64,000 nt of DNA, taken from assembly GCA_036250195.1 (NCBI GenBank), contig JAVHZZ010000003.1:330321694-330385693 (forward strand), read 5' to 3'. This stretch comes from Mixophyes australis. Lineage: Eukaryota > Chordata > Amphibia > Anura > Limnodynastidae. Position 1 is the stretch's first letter. Each line of letters opens with the position of its first letter. Positions 22,900-52,699 of this stretch are shown here, piece after piece. Both the position numbers and the translations under genes were made by a program. The notes beneath the pieces are model-generated. The model saw only the letters and a list, made by a program, of their open reading frames with translations, was not told the DNA's origin and did no database searches.

Positions 22900-24890
22900 T
22901 TAACACTAATCTATTTTTACAAATGTGACCCAGCAACCACGGGTACAACAAAATGGAGCTGCCCATGGACTCCAAGAAAATGGTGGCACCGAGATTAATG
23001 AGCTGTTTGTATCTGCCAATAGGTTAGGATCCTGGAGGGAGGAGGAAATGGAGGAGGGCAGAGACAACACAAGGAGCCTATCAGTGCCAATCTGAGAAGG
23101 GAAGAGCATAAATCGGAACTTACTTTGAGAGAAGGTGCCATCTTGAGCGTGTGCAGGAGAGGCTGAGTGTGACAGAGCCTGAGCAGAGCAGACAGGCCAG
23201 TCTGAATCCAGCTAGTGGAGAGACTTGGTGAGTAAAAGTTATCCAGAGTTGCTAAGTATCCAGTGTGAGGGACATGGTTTACATGGGACTAAACTTGCCA
23301 ACTTTAATGATCTCCCCTGTGGGTGGTGGGTCAGGCATGGTGCTGCAAATCATGTATTCTTGCATCATCAAGCCACTGGAAGTAGGTTCAAAATTAATGA
23401 ATTCTCTGAGAAAGGCCTGTTTTCACAGGAGTCTCCCTGACCTTCCAGGAGATTAGGCAAGTATGCAAAGGACTAGTAAACCACCAAATGAACCATGTAA
23501 AGAGTTGCTATTGTGGGCATACAAAGCTAGTACCTGGCTAGAGAGAGTCTCCTGGTCTAGCTGTCTTGTGGGTGAGCAGAGAGGACTACAATCAAGAGAT
23601 GGTTTGGTCTCAGTTGATTGTGCTGTAGCTTGTCCAGGGTCCTGCCTCCATAGTCACATATAATTGTACTCATCATTTAAACATATATTCACATACTTCT
23701 GCTACTTCACAAAGATTAAAATCCGGGGAGAAAGAGGAAAAAAAAGTTCCAAACCTGCTGACACCAGAAATGCAAAGCGCAATGGAACTTCTTGCAGAGA
23801 AGCGTGAACAATGTGGAGTGGCTTCCACAAAATGTCTGTTTACTAGACCAGCTGCCTTGTCACATTTAAGACTCTCTGACAGTGTATGGACCCGGCCACA
23901 CAGGTCCAATGCCCAGCTAAGGCTTCCACAGGTCGGTGTAGCAGTTTAATTATGCAAAAACATATTGCCTTCTCTGTTTTTCACAGATTCATAATGGATT
24001 TCTATTTTTCCTTTCAAGTGCAGAGAAAAACCTGAAAACCAAGCTGTGGAGAAGCACATGGTCAAGTTTATCCAGACATGCCTGTGCCCGGAAAGCATCA
24101 TCATGTAGCATAGCTTCATGGCTGAACCATCTGCACTGAGAGATCGAAACTGGTTAGCTGTAAAATTCTATTCAATATAAATGACTGTATAATAGCTGTA
24201 AAGATAAATAAACTTAGTTGACATGATACGTAGTGGTTGACCATGACTGTAACCTATATGACTAGGTATCTGTGTGCGCAGATGTATGGATGACCTCCCA
24301 CGGCTGAAACAGGCAAACGTTCCCCACCACGCAGTCCAGTGTCAATACTTTGATCAAAGTCAAACTGAAAATCTCAAGTGGCAACTCCGGTGAAAACCAG
24401 CTCCTACATATACCCATATGATTGTCCTGTTGACAGGGCATTAGGAAATGGGTGTCCCGATGTAGCACACTCCAGAAATGGGCCCTCACAATGCAATAAA
24501 AACAAGTGTGTGTTTCATATATAAAATGTTGTATAAATTGACATCATTTTTACATAATATTCACATTTGGTATGCAACAGATTGCAAACTATTATTATCT
24601 GCAAAAGAAGTCTAAGAGTGGCTGCAGCATTCTTCAGTGGCGTTACTGCCAAGAAGTCTCTGTGAAGGAAACTACCCTTCTCCCCATCCCAACTTTATAT
24701 TAAATACTTTCCATTCTGATAAGCACTCTAATCTGACATGAGTTAGAATGCAACCTGTTTTTTTGTGGGTTTTTTTTTTTTATAAATAAAAAAACAGACA
24801 AAAAAAAAACACCACACATCTCAGTGTACCTATAACCAGAGAACATTAATTTAACATTTAATACAAGTAGGAATTGTAAGGTGATGAATG
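22900..24890. other. Intergenic stretch of unknown content
   Basis: The section 22915-23235 is less AT-rich than its surroundings and ends in a good splice-donor-like CTTG|GTGAGTAAAAG. It could be a first exon of a non-coding transcript or part of a long terminal repeat; nothing decides between these. The remainder shows only short unconserved frames. Confidence 0.3.
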
Positions 24891-24896
24891 TATCAA

Positions 24897-25229
24897 TATA
24901 CAGCACAGCAGCTAAGCAGTTAGCACTTCTGCCTCACAGCACTGGGGTCATGAGTTTAATTCCCAACCATGGCTTTATCTGTAAGGAGTTTGTATGGTCT
25001 CCCCGTGTTTGCGTGGATTTCCTCCAGGTGCTCCTCCCACACTCCAAAAACATACTGGTAGGTTAACTAGCTGCTAACAAATTGACCCATCTGTGTATCT
25101 GTCTGTCTGTGTCAATCAGTCAGGGAATTTAGACTGTAAGCCCCAATGAGGCAGGGACCGATGTGAGAGTTCTCTGTACAGCGCTGCGGAAGTAGTGGCG
25201 CTATATAAATGGTGGTGATGATGATGAAT
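24897..25229 (+). mobile_element. V-SINE, near full length
   Basis: A tRNA-derived head (GCAGTTAGCACTTCTGCCTC as box A region, GAGTTTAATTCCC as degraded box B) is followed by the conserved V-SINE core. That core contains GGAGTTTGTATGGTCTCCCC, GTGTTTGCGTGGATTTCCTC and CTCCCACACTCCAAAAACAT. Then come CTGTCTGTGT repeats, GAATTTAGACTGTAAGCCCC and an L2-type tail GTACAGCGCTGCGGAAGTAG, GGCGCTATATAAATGGTGG with GAT repeats. The shared tail explains mobilisation by L2 machinery. Other copies lie at 28956, 42338 and 62240. Confidence 0.88.
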
Positions 25230-26237
25230 ATATACACAGGGATGCCCGGTGATACATTTTAAAATTAAAAACATCTTCAAAATTGTAAAACAGAAATTTC
25301 CTTTTTAAATTGATTTGCAAGAATTGCTAATTATTAACCTTATTTACTTACATTAATTTACCCTGGCACGTAAACAAAAAAACAAAACACACACACCTGT
25401 TTTCACAATGGGTGTGTATATATATTGGCAAGACTTACCATGCAGCCGTTCAAAATGCAAGTCGTGATTATTGCCAAAATATAGAAATCATGTGCAATAC
25501 TTAAGTAGATGTTTCGCATCTGACCTTGGTGAATAATAGACATACAGCAACCATATAAACAGTAAATACTCCACAAATGTATCCTACATACAGAACATGC
25601 CTCATTATTTGTGTATCACTGTAATATTTGTTATTTTAATAATTACATAAACTGAAACAATACAAAATTGATTTTGCTTGTTGCCAATTCACCTATTTGT
25701 AACACTGTCTAATTTTCCTAAAATACTGCTTAGAATAACTTTATCTAATAAATCACGAGCGTGAAGGGACATGAGGACTGTGTTTTTACACTGGTGTCAT
25801 GTAATTTGTGGCAGAAGCCCAGATCATGTAATACTGGAGAGAAATAGATGAACCACTGTGGGGAGGCTAAGTGTGAGACGTGGTCCATTGTAATTGTTCT
25901 TGTGGAAAATATGTATCCACGGGGCTCAGGTACATGAAACAATGCTGGCAAAGAGAATAGGTGAAAGGCGCAAGGACACATTAGCTGCATGCTCCTATTA
26001 CAGGCCACTTACTGTATTAACATTAGTATAAAATAGAATATGGTTTGCATATTACATTGCTAACATACAAGGCAATTTCAGATAAAGAGCTTTTGTATAT
26101 CATATTAAAAGTCTTAATAAAACAGAGGGTACACACAAATGCATTCTTACCTGGACTATTTTATTGCCTGCTAGGATTCCCAGATGCCAATGCCATATCA
26201 AAGAGGAATAGAACACAATATATATTGATATGTTGAA
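25230..26237. other. Intergenic stretch, nothing recognisable
   Basis: Only short, unconserved frames; a short ACACACAC run near 25388. Confidence 0.4.
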
Positions 26238-26745
26238 CAGGGGCAAACGCAGGATTCGATGAGGGGGGTTTCCACGCCACGATAACAGTGGGCGTGACCA
26301 GCATGTGTAGGGGCGTGGCTACAAACGCACATCGGGTCAAACACACAGACATGTAAATTGTCCCATACACACATATACACAAATTCGTAGACATGTAAAC
26401 TGCCACATACACAGTTAAGCACAGACACACGCATACACAAACACACACAGGATCAAACACAGACATGTAAACTGCCATATACACAGACTCACACATACTT
26501 ACCTTTTGCTGCTGCCTCCTGCATTACACCCATGCTGGCTGTGTGGGAGGAAGGGGCGGGGCCAAACTGCCGGCAGGGAGCTGTGCTCACACAGCAGGGG
26601 ACTGACTGGGAGACGATCCTCCCAGTCACAAGTAGTAGTGGCTGGTCCTGGGGGGGCCAGCCACTGTAATCATACAGCATCCCAGGTAGGACAGGGGTTT
26701 CTGGGGACTAGGAAACCCCCCCCCCCCCCCCTGGGTGCGCCCCTG
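26238..26745. mobile_element. Non-autonomous element, family C
   Basis: The left end CAGGGGCAAACGCAGGATT and right end (GGGTGCGCCCCTG) are inverted repeats. The element is bounded by TTGAA on both sides (26233-26237, 26746-26750). The interior is rich in imperfect CACACA and ACATGTAAACTG-CATACAC repeats and contains a C tract (26717-26731). A copy in the other orientation lies at 13470-13766. Long open frames across it are simple-sequence artefacts. Confidence 0.65.
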
Positions 26746-27047
26746 TTGAAAATGACAGTAAACAGTATTACCTATATTTCCTTGCATGTCACAGCCTTAA
26801 TTTTAATCTTACCCCACAGGTCTGTTCACATGAATATTACAGTAACTCTGAAGTCACTGGTGCCAAGTGATCAGATAGGCTGCATGTTCATAAATATTGG
26901 TGGTTGGCAAACACTATACAATCTAAATCTAATGTACTGAGTATTTTGCATGCAAACATACTCAGCAGTGAACTTGGAGGATAAAAACATTTAAACAAAT
27001 ATCTTGAACTGCTAAATTGGAATTTTCAATAAAAAAAACAACACATT

Positions 27048-27053
27048 TTTATT
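27048..27053 (-). terminator. C1D: C1D poly(A) signal
   Basis: On the minus strand this reads AATAAA, 104 bases after the C1D stop codon, so the 3' untranslated region would be only about 125 bases long. Confidence 0.65.
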
Positions 27054-27156
27054 GTTTAATCACATATTATATAGTGTAAAAAGAAAACAATTTGAGTAGA
27101 ACAACAATGGTAGAATATTTGCAATAAAATGCAGATACACACAGGCACACAAATAT

Positions 27157-45389
<18,233 letters not shown>

Positions 45390-45579
45390 TTTCTCCTGGG
45401 TGAATAGCAGAGTACACAAATGTTTTGGTTTTGTTTGTTTTTTTATAAAAATAAAATCTATAAAAACTATTTGCCTTTGTGCTAGAACAGTATTTTTTTG
45501 TTACAAACACTGTTGCTTTTTATATTTTGTTTCTCCTAAACAATTGACCTACTTCCTTTTTGTAATATTCTAAGATTTA

Positions 45580-45754
45580 GGGGTATATTTACTAAACTAC
45601 GGGTTTGAAAAGTGGAGATAGCAACCTATAGCAACCAATCAAATTATACCTGTCATTTTGTAGAATGCACTAAATAAATGAAAGATAGAATCTGATTGGT
45701 TGCTATAGGCAACATCTCCAATTTTTCAAACCCGCAGATTAGTAAATGTACCCC
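45580..45754. mobile_element. Palindromic MITE, family A (Harbinger-like)
   Basis: 175 bp, GGGGTATATTTACTAAACTA at the left, its complement at the right, TTA on both sides (45577-45579, 45755-45757). It sits 185 bases upstream of the first C1D coding exon acceptor, in the intron. Confidence 0.85.
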
Positions 45755-46839
45755 TTAGGGTTTTTTGTTTAAGTTGTTACAAACCTAATTTAACCACCTG
45801 GAGGATTGCAGCTGTACATGCTAGCGGTTCACTAAGAATATTATTTTAAAAATAAATTCACCAAGATACGCTAAACAAAAACAAGCTAAGGGGAAAAATA
45901 CTGTGAACTAGAATACCCAAATGCCAAAACAAACAACGTCACGGCACGTTCACACCGAGAGATGATGCCAGAAAAACATACCTCACATAGCCTGAATGCC
46001 CACAGGGTAATCCTGTTCTAAATCCTTTAAAATGATTGTGTTAGGTAAGGGAGTGGCTGGTAAGAAATACTGTTGAGATACTATAACAGGATGAGACTGG
46101 AACAGGTTGAGAAATACCCATCACGTACACAGCTAGGAAGAGCACACTTTTCATTTGTTTGAATAACAAACTAAGTGAATGGCATATTTCCACATGGCAT
46201 TATGAAAAGTAAAAGTGCATATTGTGTCCTCTATCAGTGCCAAGGTGTTTTATGTTAAAAAAACAGTTCTCATGTGTAATATTAGTGTCAATGGGTCACT
46301 GACACTAATCCCTTACCATTTGCTATGGTACAACGACTAACACTCATGGATTGCCACAGAGCGTTCTGTGCAAATAATCTAGACGCAGACAGCTCATTAA
46401 TAGTTAAAACGGGTTTCTTGCTAAAAATAAACTCTCTTTGCTTTAGGCTATAGACTTTGCTGAGTTCAGTAAGGATAATATAACGACCGATGGTTTACCA
46501 CATAGTATAAGTGATAAACCATTATGAACGGGGGATAAACATTGCACTAATTAGAGTTGTAGATCGCAGAAGTTAAAAAAAGACAAAACACAAAAAAAGA
46601 ACTTCTGCAAAAAGCTAGAGAACAACTATGTTCTCTGTAAACGTTCGCAGAAATTAACACAATTTTGATGATAATGTCCCATGACTTAACAAAGGATCTG
46701 CATATGCAAACTACATTACTACTATTCCCTGTTTAATGCAGTAAAAATAAATGCCATTATATAAATTTGGATAAGAAATAGAAAAACAATATATAAATTT
46801 GTGCATGGATTTCTATATCTCTTGTTCAGTAACTATTCT

Positions 46840-46918
46840 GTTTCCCATATTGTACGACACTGCAGAATATGTTGCCGCTTTATAAACGTATATTATTAAT
46901 TATTATTATTAATAATAC
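46840..46918 (+). repeat. L2-like 3' tail remnant
   Basis: TGTACGACACTGCAGAATAT followed by GTTGCCGCTTTATAAACGTA and a TTA/AAT-rich end matches the final part of L2-type LINEs. Confidence 0.6.
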
Positions 46919-47116
46919 TTGGATTATAACATTGTTTTGGCATAAACACAGATATAGGCATGGTATTTATCATCCAGCATGCTCGGGTTTTTCTGCAATA
47001 TGGAGCACAATGCCTAAAATATACAAAATGTCATGCTTTTCATCCTCACAGTGACTGTAAGAGGGAATAAGTGATGATACCTAGGTGTATGACATTAATA
47101 AGTCTATCAACTATAT

Positions 47117-47263
47117 CAGTGTTGGCTAACCTGTGACACTCCAGGTGTTGTGAAACTGCAAGTCCCAGCACACCCTTCCAGCAATAAGCTGCTGTATATT
47201 GGCAAAGCATGCCAGGACTTATAGTTTCACAACACCTGCAGTGTCACAGGTTAGCCAGCACTG
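47117..47263. mobile_element. 147-bp hAT-like MITE
   Basis: Ends CAGTGTTGGCTAACCTGTGA and ACAGGTTAGCCAGCACTG are inverted repeats. Flanks AACTATAT (47109-47116) and ATCTATAT (47264-47271) form an 8-bp duplication with one mismatch. Same length as the copy at 6411. Confidence 0.85.
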
Positions 47264-47302
47264 ATCTATATTATAATTACATATTGTTAATATTGGATGC
47301 TG

Positions 47303-48054
47303 TCGAAGTCAGATAATTGGATATGGTCTTTTCTATTAATGTCTAACAACTTGATTGTCTTTGTCCGAAATTATGCGAATAGCACGCTTCGGCGTGGAGG
47401 AGCATAATTAACCGCAACACGTGGCAGACACTTTTACACACATTTACACGGACACATACACTTGTAAATAGCTCATATTAAAAATAGATGCAACACATAG
47501 TTACAAGTACTGAAATGTAGCAGAGTTTATGGTGAAATATTATAATGTTATATACACATTAGTGAGTTCTAAGGTTCAGGTCACAGGAAACATGTCATGT
47601 TTAGTATCATTCTAATCCCCTATTTATCCGCAGACATCCGGTTCATTCGCCGAAAGGATCGCACATTGCGTATGCTAGCTATGGATGATAGGGAATAAAT
47701 GATTGGAATGATATTGTCTGTGTGGAGAAGTCAAGCCGACCCCTGGATGGCATCGTTTGAACTGGCCAATGACATGCATTACACTGGACATTCCTGAAGC
47801 CTGAACCTATGGAAGCAAGCCACATCATCTGTATTGTTTTCACTGTATCACTAACTGTATATAAGTGGGTAATTTGGGACCAGTGTTCAGTCTACTTGAC
47901 CACAGCCTTCAGACCTGAATGACTGTACACTGGATCCAGAGCGCCTGCTAAAAGTAACAGCTGTACTTATTTTATTCTGACTTGTTATTCTGCTACTTTT
48001 GGCTATTAAATCACATTGTGCTTTGGAACCACATTACAGCAATTGGACAATCGT
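47303..48054 (+). mobile_element. Possible solo LTR or other insertion between 12-bp repeats
   Basis: TATTGGATGCTG occurs at 47291-47302 and again at 48055-48066. The segment between has a TATA-box-like ACTGTATATAAGTGGG near 47855, and about 145 bases later GGCTATTAAATCACATTGTG (ATTAAA signal plus GT-rich sequence) near 48001. This layout resembles a long terminal repeat. But LTR integrations leave 4-6 bp duplications and TG...CA ends, which are not obvious here, so the class is uncertain. Confidence 0.4.
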
Positions 48055-48066
48055 TATTGGATGCTG

Positions 48067-49017
48067 ATGCTTTCCATGCACTCAAAAGATATATTCACTA
48101 AAGTGTGAGAATGTTAAAAAAAAAAAAAAAAGACGTATTTTAATGCTAAAAATCAAACATTAATTTACATTTTCCAAATAACCATATGACATACAGAATC
48201 AAAGATGATGAACCTCTCATATGTGAAACCTGACATTTTTTAATTTCTTTGAAAACATGGAAGAATAAAAAAATATTTTATTGGACATTTTCATTTGTTT
48301 AGTGAAACTTTTGAGAATATCCTTCAATGTGAAGCTAATTGGCAGGCAAGACAAAACCCACAAAACTAAACAATCCGATTGTTTAAAACAAAGTACAGAA
48401 AGGTCATTGCACAGCAAATGTGCCAATTTTATATACACTACAGAAGAAGGTGTCCTTCATTTATGGGCACTTTTAAAACTGCATAGGATACAGTTTAAAT
48501 TAGAAAAGTAACCACATCAATAACACTGAACAATGACTGGCAGCCTGTAGAAAGAGTAAACTAAAATCTACTCTCCTCCTTGGCAATAATATTTCCTCAA
48601 ACAGGTTGTGGGCAGAGTGCCACATTCAACTGCATCTCCGTATTAACGTTTTAAAAATCATAGGATGAACCTATAACCTTTTTCTATTTTACAAGGGTAT
48701 ACCCATTGGAAGGAAAACATGTCCCAAATGATTGATAAGTGATCTACAATTATTTGTTCTTAGCAATTAAAGCTGTACAACCACCTGTATGCCCCCAATC
48801 CCCTAGCTAAACCCACAAAGTGATACAGAACCGGCAGAGCCCTGGGAAAAACGGCAGACAATTAATTTTGGTGACAGGAGAAAAAAATCCCATATTTCCC
48901 TTCCCCACTACAGAGCTTACAGTAATCAGGCCCTGAGCAATTGACAGTCTTCCTCAGTGAACACACTATAAGGGAGTGTATGATTCAGACCAAGGTAACT
49001 TTAGGTCAAGATTTCTA
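48067..49017. other. C1D first intron segment, nothing recognisable
   Basis: No coding exon or defined repeat end; an A tract at 48117-48131. Confidence 0.4.
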
Positions 49018-49093
49018 GGGGCATATTCAATTGTCGGCGGAAACGCAAAAAACCTCGCGCTCCGCGCACTATTACCGTTATTGAATATGCCCC
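49018..49093. mobile_element. 76-bp MITE, family D (internally deleted)
   Basis: GGGGCATATTCAATTG at the left and GTTATTGAATATGCCCC at the right, flanked by CTA on both sides (49015-49017, 49094-49096). It shares terminal sequence and CpG-rich interior with the 205-bp copy at 17659. Confidence 0.8.
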
Positions 49094-51660
49094 CTAAAGT
49101 CTAAGTTAAAAGTTACAGCACCAAGGCTGCCATGTGAAGATGTGTTGCAGTAAAGATAGGAGGGGGGAGGGATATAATAAACACTACAGCAGGAAGCATA
49201 AGGGAGTCTGTAAACTACAAAATATACATAGGGATAAAGGAGAAATAGAAAAGAAAACTATGCATGAATGTTGGAAAAGAAAATGAACATGATGAAGTGA
49301 GGGTAAAGAAATGAAAATACAAAATGAATACAATCATAAAACGTATACATGGCAATGGGTACGTAATAACGGAGAATGGTAAATACAATAGGTTTTTTTA
49401 TTAGTACTTCTGTCTTTTAAGGTAATCCCCGACAAAGTACCTGCAACGAACACGGCTATCAATTTATGTGTACGGACAATTGCACAGTACCACTTTTACT
49501 GTCACTTTTGCTAAATATAGTGTTTCTAAAAACCCTATTCAAATGTTGGCATTGTTTATACACTTAATCAGCAGATGAAGTATATAAAGAATTGTGTTAC
49601 AGTGTGAAACATTGAATATATATTGTATAGGACCCATTTTAAAATTGCACAGGATTTCAAAAGGCAGCATAGTTTGGGCTGACTTGTCAATCTCTATCTG
49701 GCCCCTCCACACCACTGGCAGTGACACTCCTGTCTAGATCGGAGTCAAGCCAAAACCCATAAAAAATATTGCAGACACTGGGTAAAACAGGAGTGGTTTA
49801 GCGTAGTAGCAGTGAGCTTGTCACTAGAGAGATCAATGATAAATACAACCTCTGCACTCAATGAAAGCAGTACACACAACATTGTACATGCTTCAATTTA
49901 GGTACATCATCCTCTTGATGACTAAGGTTGTTTTTGGTTGTCACAGTGATTAAGGATTTTTAAAGATGACAAACGATCTACATGTATGCGATTGAGACTA
50001 CTACTAACTACGACTGGCTACTTATTGGGAAAAAGTCAGTGACATTGCATTTCCAAAGTAAATAGAAAAGAATACAGCGTCCACATAATACTGCCACAGC
50101 GCCACTCTAACCACAAGTGCAAGTGGGTATCAGATCGTTCGACTCAATAGCTTTTATGGTGTTAAAAAACAAATTCTCGCAAAAGCATGATTTGTAACCC
50201 AGTGGGTAACCGGTCTATATCGAAGTTAAAACTATTATTTTTCCAAGTATGTACATAACAATACTTTGTGCTTTGCAAGATATATTGGTTTTGGCTCAGA
50301 TGTAGAAAAGACTTGGTGACCACAGAAAAGGTGTAAATGAAGCAGTAGAGGAGACTTTGGTGTCACTGTTCAATCAATATGGCACAAAATAAATTCAATA
50401 AAATACTTGAGAAGCTGAAGTAAAGCATATATACGGTAGTTAAAAGAGAATCAGCTCTGTTAGATGTTTGTTTGGGTGCAGAAATGGTATGGTTGGGGTA
50501 CTACAACATTGCTTATTTTTGCTCACACCTCATACTGGTTCAAGCAAAGATAAGTGACGCTGTATGTACCATAAAACCAAATAACATGCGCAGGATGACA
50601 TGAGGCGAGGCTCCAACAGGACCTCACTCATTATTGAATGTGCCACATGAAGGCACTAGTGAGAGGTATCACCTATTGAAAGTAGTGACTATGCAAAACT
50701 GTACTAAATCTGTTAGCTGCTGTAGCTTTGAGATATAATTAACAATGCAGTGCAGCCTATGACTGACATGGCTCTTACTAGTCTGCCCTGTAAATGTGGG
50801 GTAGGGGGTTTGAACAGAGAAAAGGCTATATATTCCAGAGGCAGCATGTAATGTACTTGATATTCTCCCATCTATTGTTCTGAAATGTCTCTAATTTGGC
50901 AAGGTAGGTCATTTGAATATTTGCCTGTAGAATTGTTTTAATTGCCAGTCCTACAACTCATCAGGTGTGGCCAAGAACAGCCCATGGCTTGGAGTCATTA
51001 TTCCCCAGGCCATTCCACCTCTGAGGGTCAAAGAAGTGTTTTGTTTTGGGTTGTTTTGTTTTGTTTTTTTAACTATTAGCACACCCACTATTATGACAGA
51101 GTATCTGCTTGTCTATAAAAGCCAAATACACCAAATTATAGAAGAGAATAAAAACATACTATGTGCCTGTATTATGCCTGGCTGTGACTGTCCTACATAT
51201 TGCGCTTGTTCTGATGCCTTGCGAGTATTTTTTTCCCCAAATGTGCAGCCCCAATTAGTAGTGATCAACTCCACTCTTGTTCCACTACAATCTAAAAATG
51301 GACACTTCGTATTAAAAATATCACATCTACAGTGTGCCAGAGTTTTGTACTCCACTTTCTTACAAATTCTTAATAAAAAATGTACTTGCCTGAAGTAAAT
51401 CTACAGTGTAGTGGACTTTCAGTTTTCAATGACGTCCCCAGGCTCAGCGCAAAATAAAACATATGATGAAGGAAACGTTTTAGCCCGATTATCTTTTAAA
51501 GAAAGAAACTTTAAAAACACACTTATATGTTCTAACATTGAAGCAAAGGCTAAATAGTGTTCTCCCTACTACCAGCAGATAACTCAGGTTTAGATTAGTT
51601 TCCAATAGAATATAATCCTTATTAAACACTTATGAATCTCACATTACACACACCTGCTGA
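49094..51660. other. C1D first intron segment, nothing recognisable
   Basis: Only short, unconserved frames. The frame at 50967-51398 shows no known domain. Confidence 0.4.
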
Positions 51661-51676
51661 CAAAGCGAAGTCTTAC

Positions 51677-51760
51677 CTGTTCCTGGCAGTATACAAACAC
51701 ACATGTAACCACACTGCTCACTGCCTCGTCCCACAGGAAATACGTCACTACTTAGGCAAG
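51677..51760 (-). other. C1D: C1D non-coding first exon (predicted)
   Basis: A consensus donor ACAG|GTAAGA (minus strand, exon end at 51677) lies just downstream of a promoter-like segment and upstream of the C1D coding exons in the same orientation. The first coding exon needs an upstream partner because its acceptor is six bases before the ATG. The transcription start is not visible from sequence, so the 5' boundary is a guess. Confidence 0.55.
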
Positions 51761-51870
51761 GCATGATGGGAATTGTAGTTTCTCTGTTTAACAGTATGTT
51801 ACTGTAAGCAGCTACTGGGGAACTAATGGTCTCAGTATGACCAGCCAGCCGCAGCCTGGGATGTGTAGTT
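51741..51870 (-). promoter_or_regulatory. C1D: C1D promoter with two ZNF143-like sites and a CRE-like site
   Basis: On the minus strand, AACTACAATTCCCATCATGC (51780-51761) and AACTACACATCCCAGGCTGC (51870-51851) both match the ZNF143/Staf consensus ACTACA-(N)-TCCCA-(N)-TGC. That motif is common in housekeeping vertebrate promoters, often within 200 bases of the start site. TGACGTA (51747-51741) is a CRE-like half site. The two ZNF143-like sites are 90 bases apart in the same orientation. The position fits transcription start just upstream of 51677. Confidence 0.7.
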
Positions 51871-52498
51871 CCCCAACTGCTGGTTACATAAACCCGTTTT
51901 AAACCTTTCCACTTATAATAACAAAATGCAGAATAATAGTTTGTATGCTGCTGTAACAGTGACACCCTGGGTGTAGTGTAGATCTGCAGATGTCCTGTTA
52001 CTGCGCTGTTCTAGTCTTTTATTATCATGACAACCGCGTCCTACACGACGGCGTCCAATTTACTAGTGATCCAAACCAAAGGAGACATATTTCATTTTCT
52101 GTCGCAGAAATTTAGGTCGGTGCCCATTTAACTTTGTATTATGCATGGATGTGTGTCACTTTTATGTTGTGTATAAATAACTATTGGTATTAGAATATGA
52201 ACGAATAAGTTAATGGTACTTTTCGCAGAATTCAATAAGTAGACTTTCTTTTATTGTTATTAAATAGTTTTTATATAATTAATTTTTGTGTAAATAAAGT
52301 TTACTTTAATAACCTGTATATTTCTTTATATGTTTATTATGTACATTTTGTTAAAGTGAATTTCATTTGCACTAAAATTTATTTACCTGTTGATCTTATG
52401 TAACCCCCTGTCCCTGTGTGTAGTGTTGAGGTGCACAGTTTAGGCAGTGCACCTCCTTCTCAGCCCTGGCTAGGGTCCCGGCACATGCAGGTTATTTT

Positions 52499-52517
52499 TA
52501 GGGATGAGCGCACTCGG
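52499..52517 (+). repeat. hAT left terminal inverted repeat
   Basis: TAGGGATGAGCGCACTCGG; the first eight bases match the right end exactly, the rest with a few differences. A complementary subterminal zone with ATCCGA motifs follows. Confidence 0.88.
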
Positions 52518-52645
52518 ATTTATGAAATCCGAGCCCACCCGAACGTTGCGGATCCGAGACAGATCCGGGTATTGGCGCCAAATTTATAAGTGAAACTGAG
52601 GCTCTGACTCATAATCCCGTTGTCGGATCTCGCGATACTCGGATC
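52518..52645. promoter_or_regulatory. hAT left subterminal repeats
   Basis: Several copies of ATCCGA/TCGGAT occur (GAAATCCGAGC, GGATCCGAGA, AGATCCGGG, GTCGGATC, CTCGGATCC). Clusters of short subterminal repeats are the usual transposase-binding sites of hAT elements. Matching motifs crowd the right end (59477-59575). Confidence 0.6.
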
Positions 52646-52699
52646 CTATAAATTCCCCGCTAGTCGCCGCCATCTTCACTCGGGCATTGATCAGGGTAG

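Noticed and set aside
24897..24970. Possible tRNA gene with A and B boxes
   Set aside because: It is the decayed tRNA-derived head of a V-SINE; the cloverleaf is not maintained and SINE core sequence follows.
45390..45419. Upstream in-frame start for C1D giving ten extra residues
   Set aside because: Those codons run through the CACCCAG splice acceptor at 45396, so they are intron sequence; the family start aligns with the ATG at 45389.
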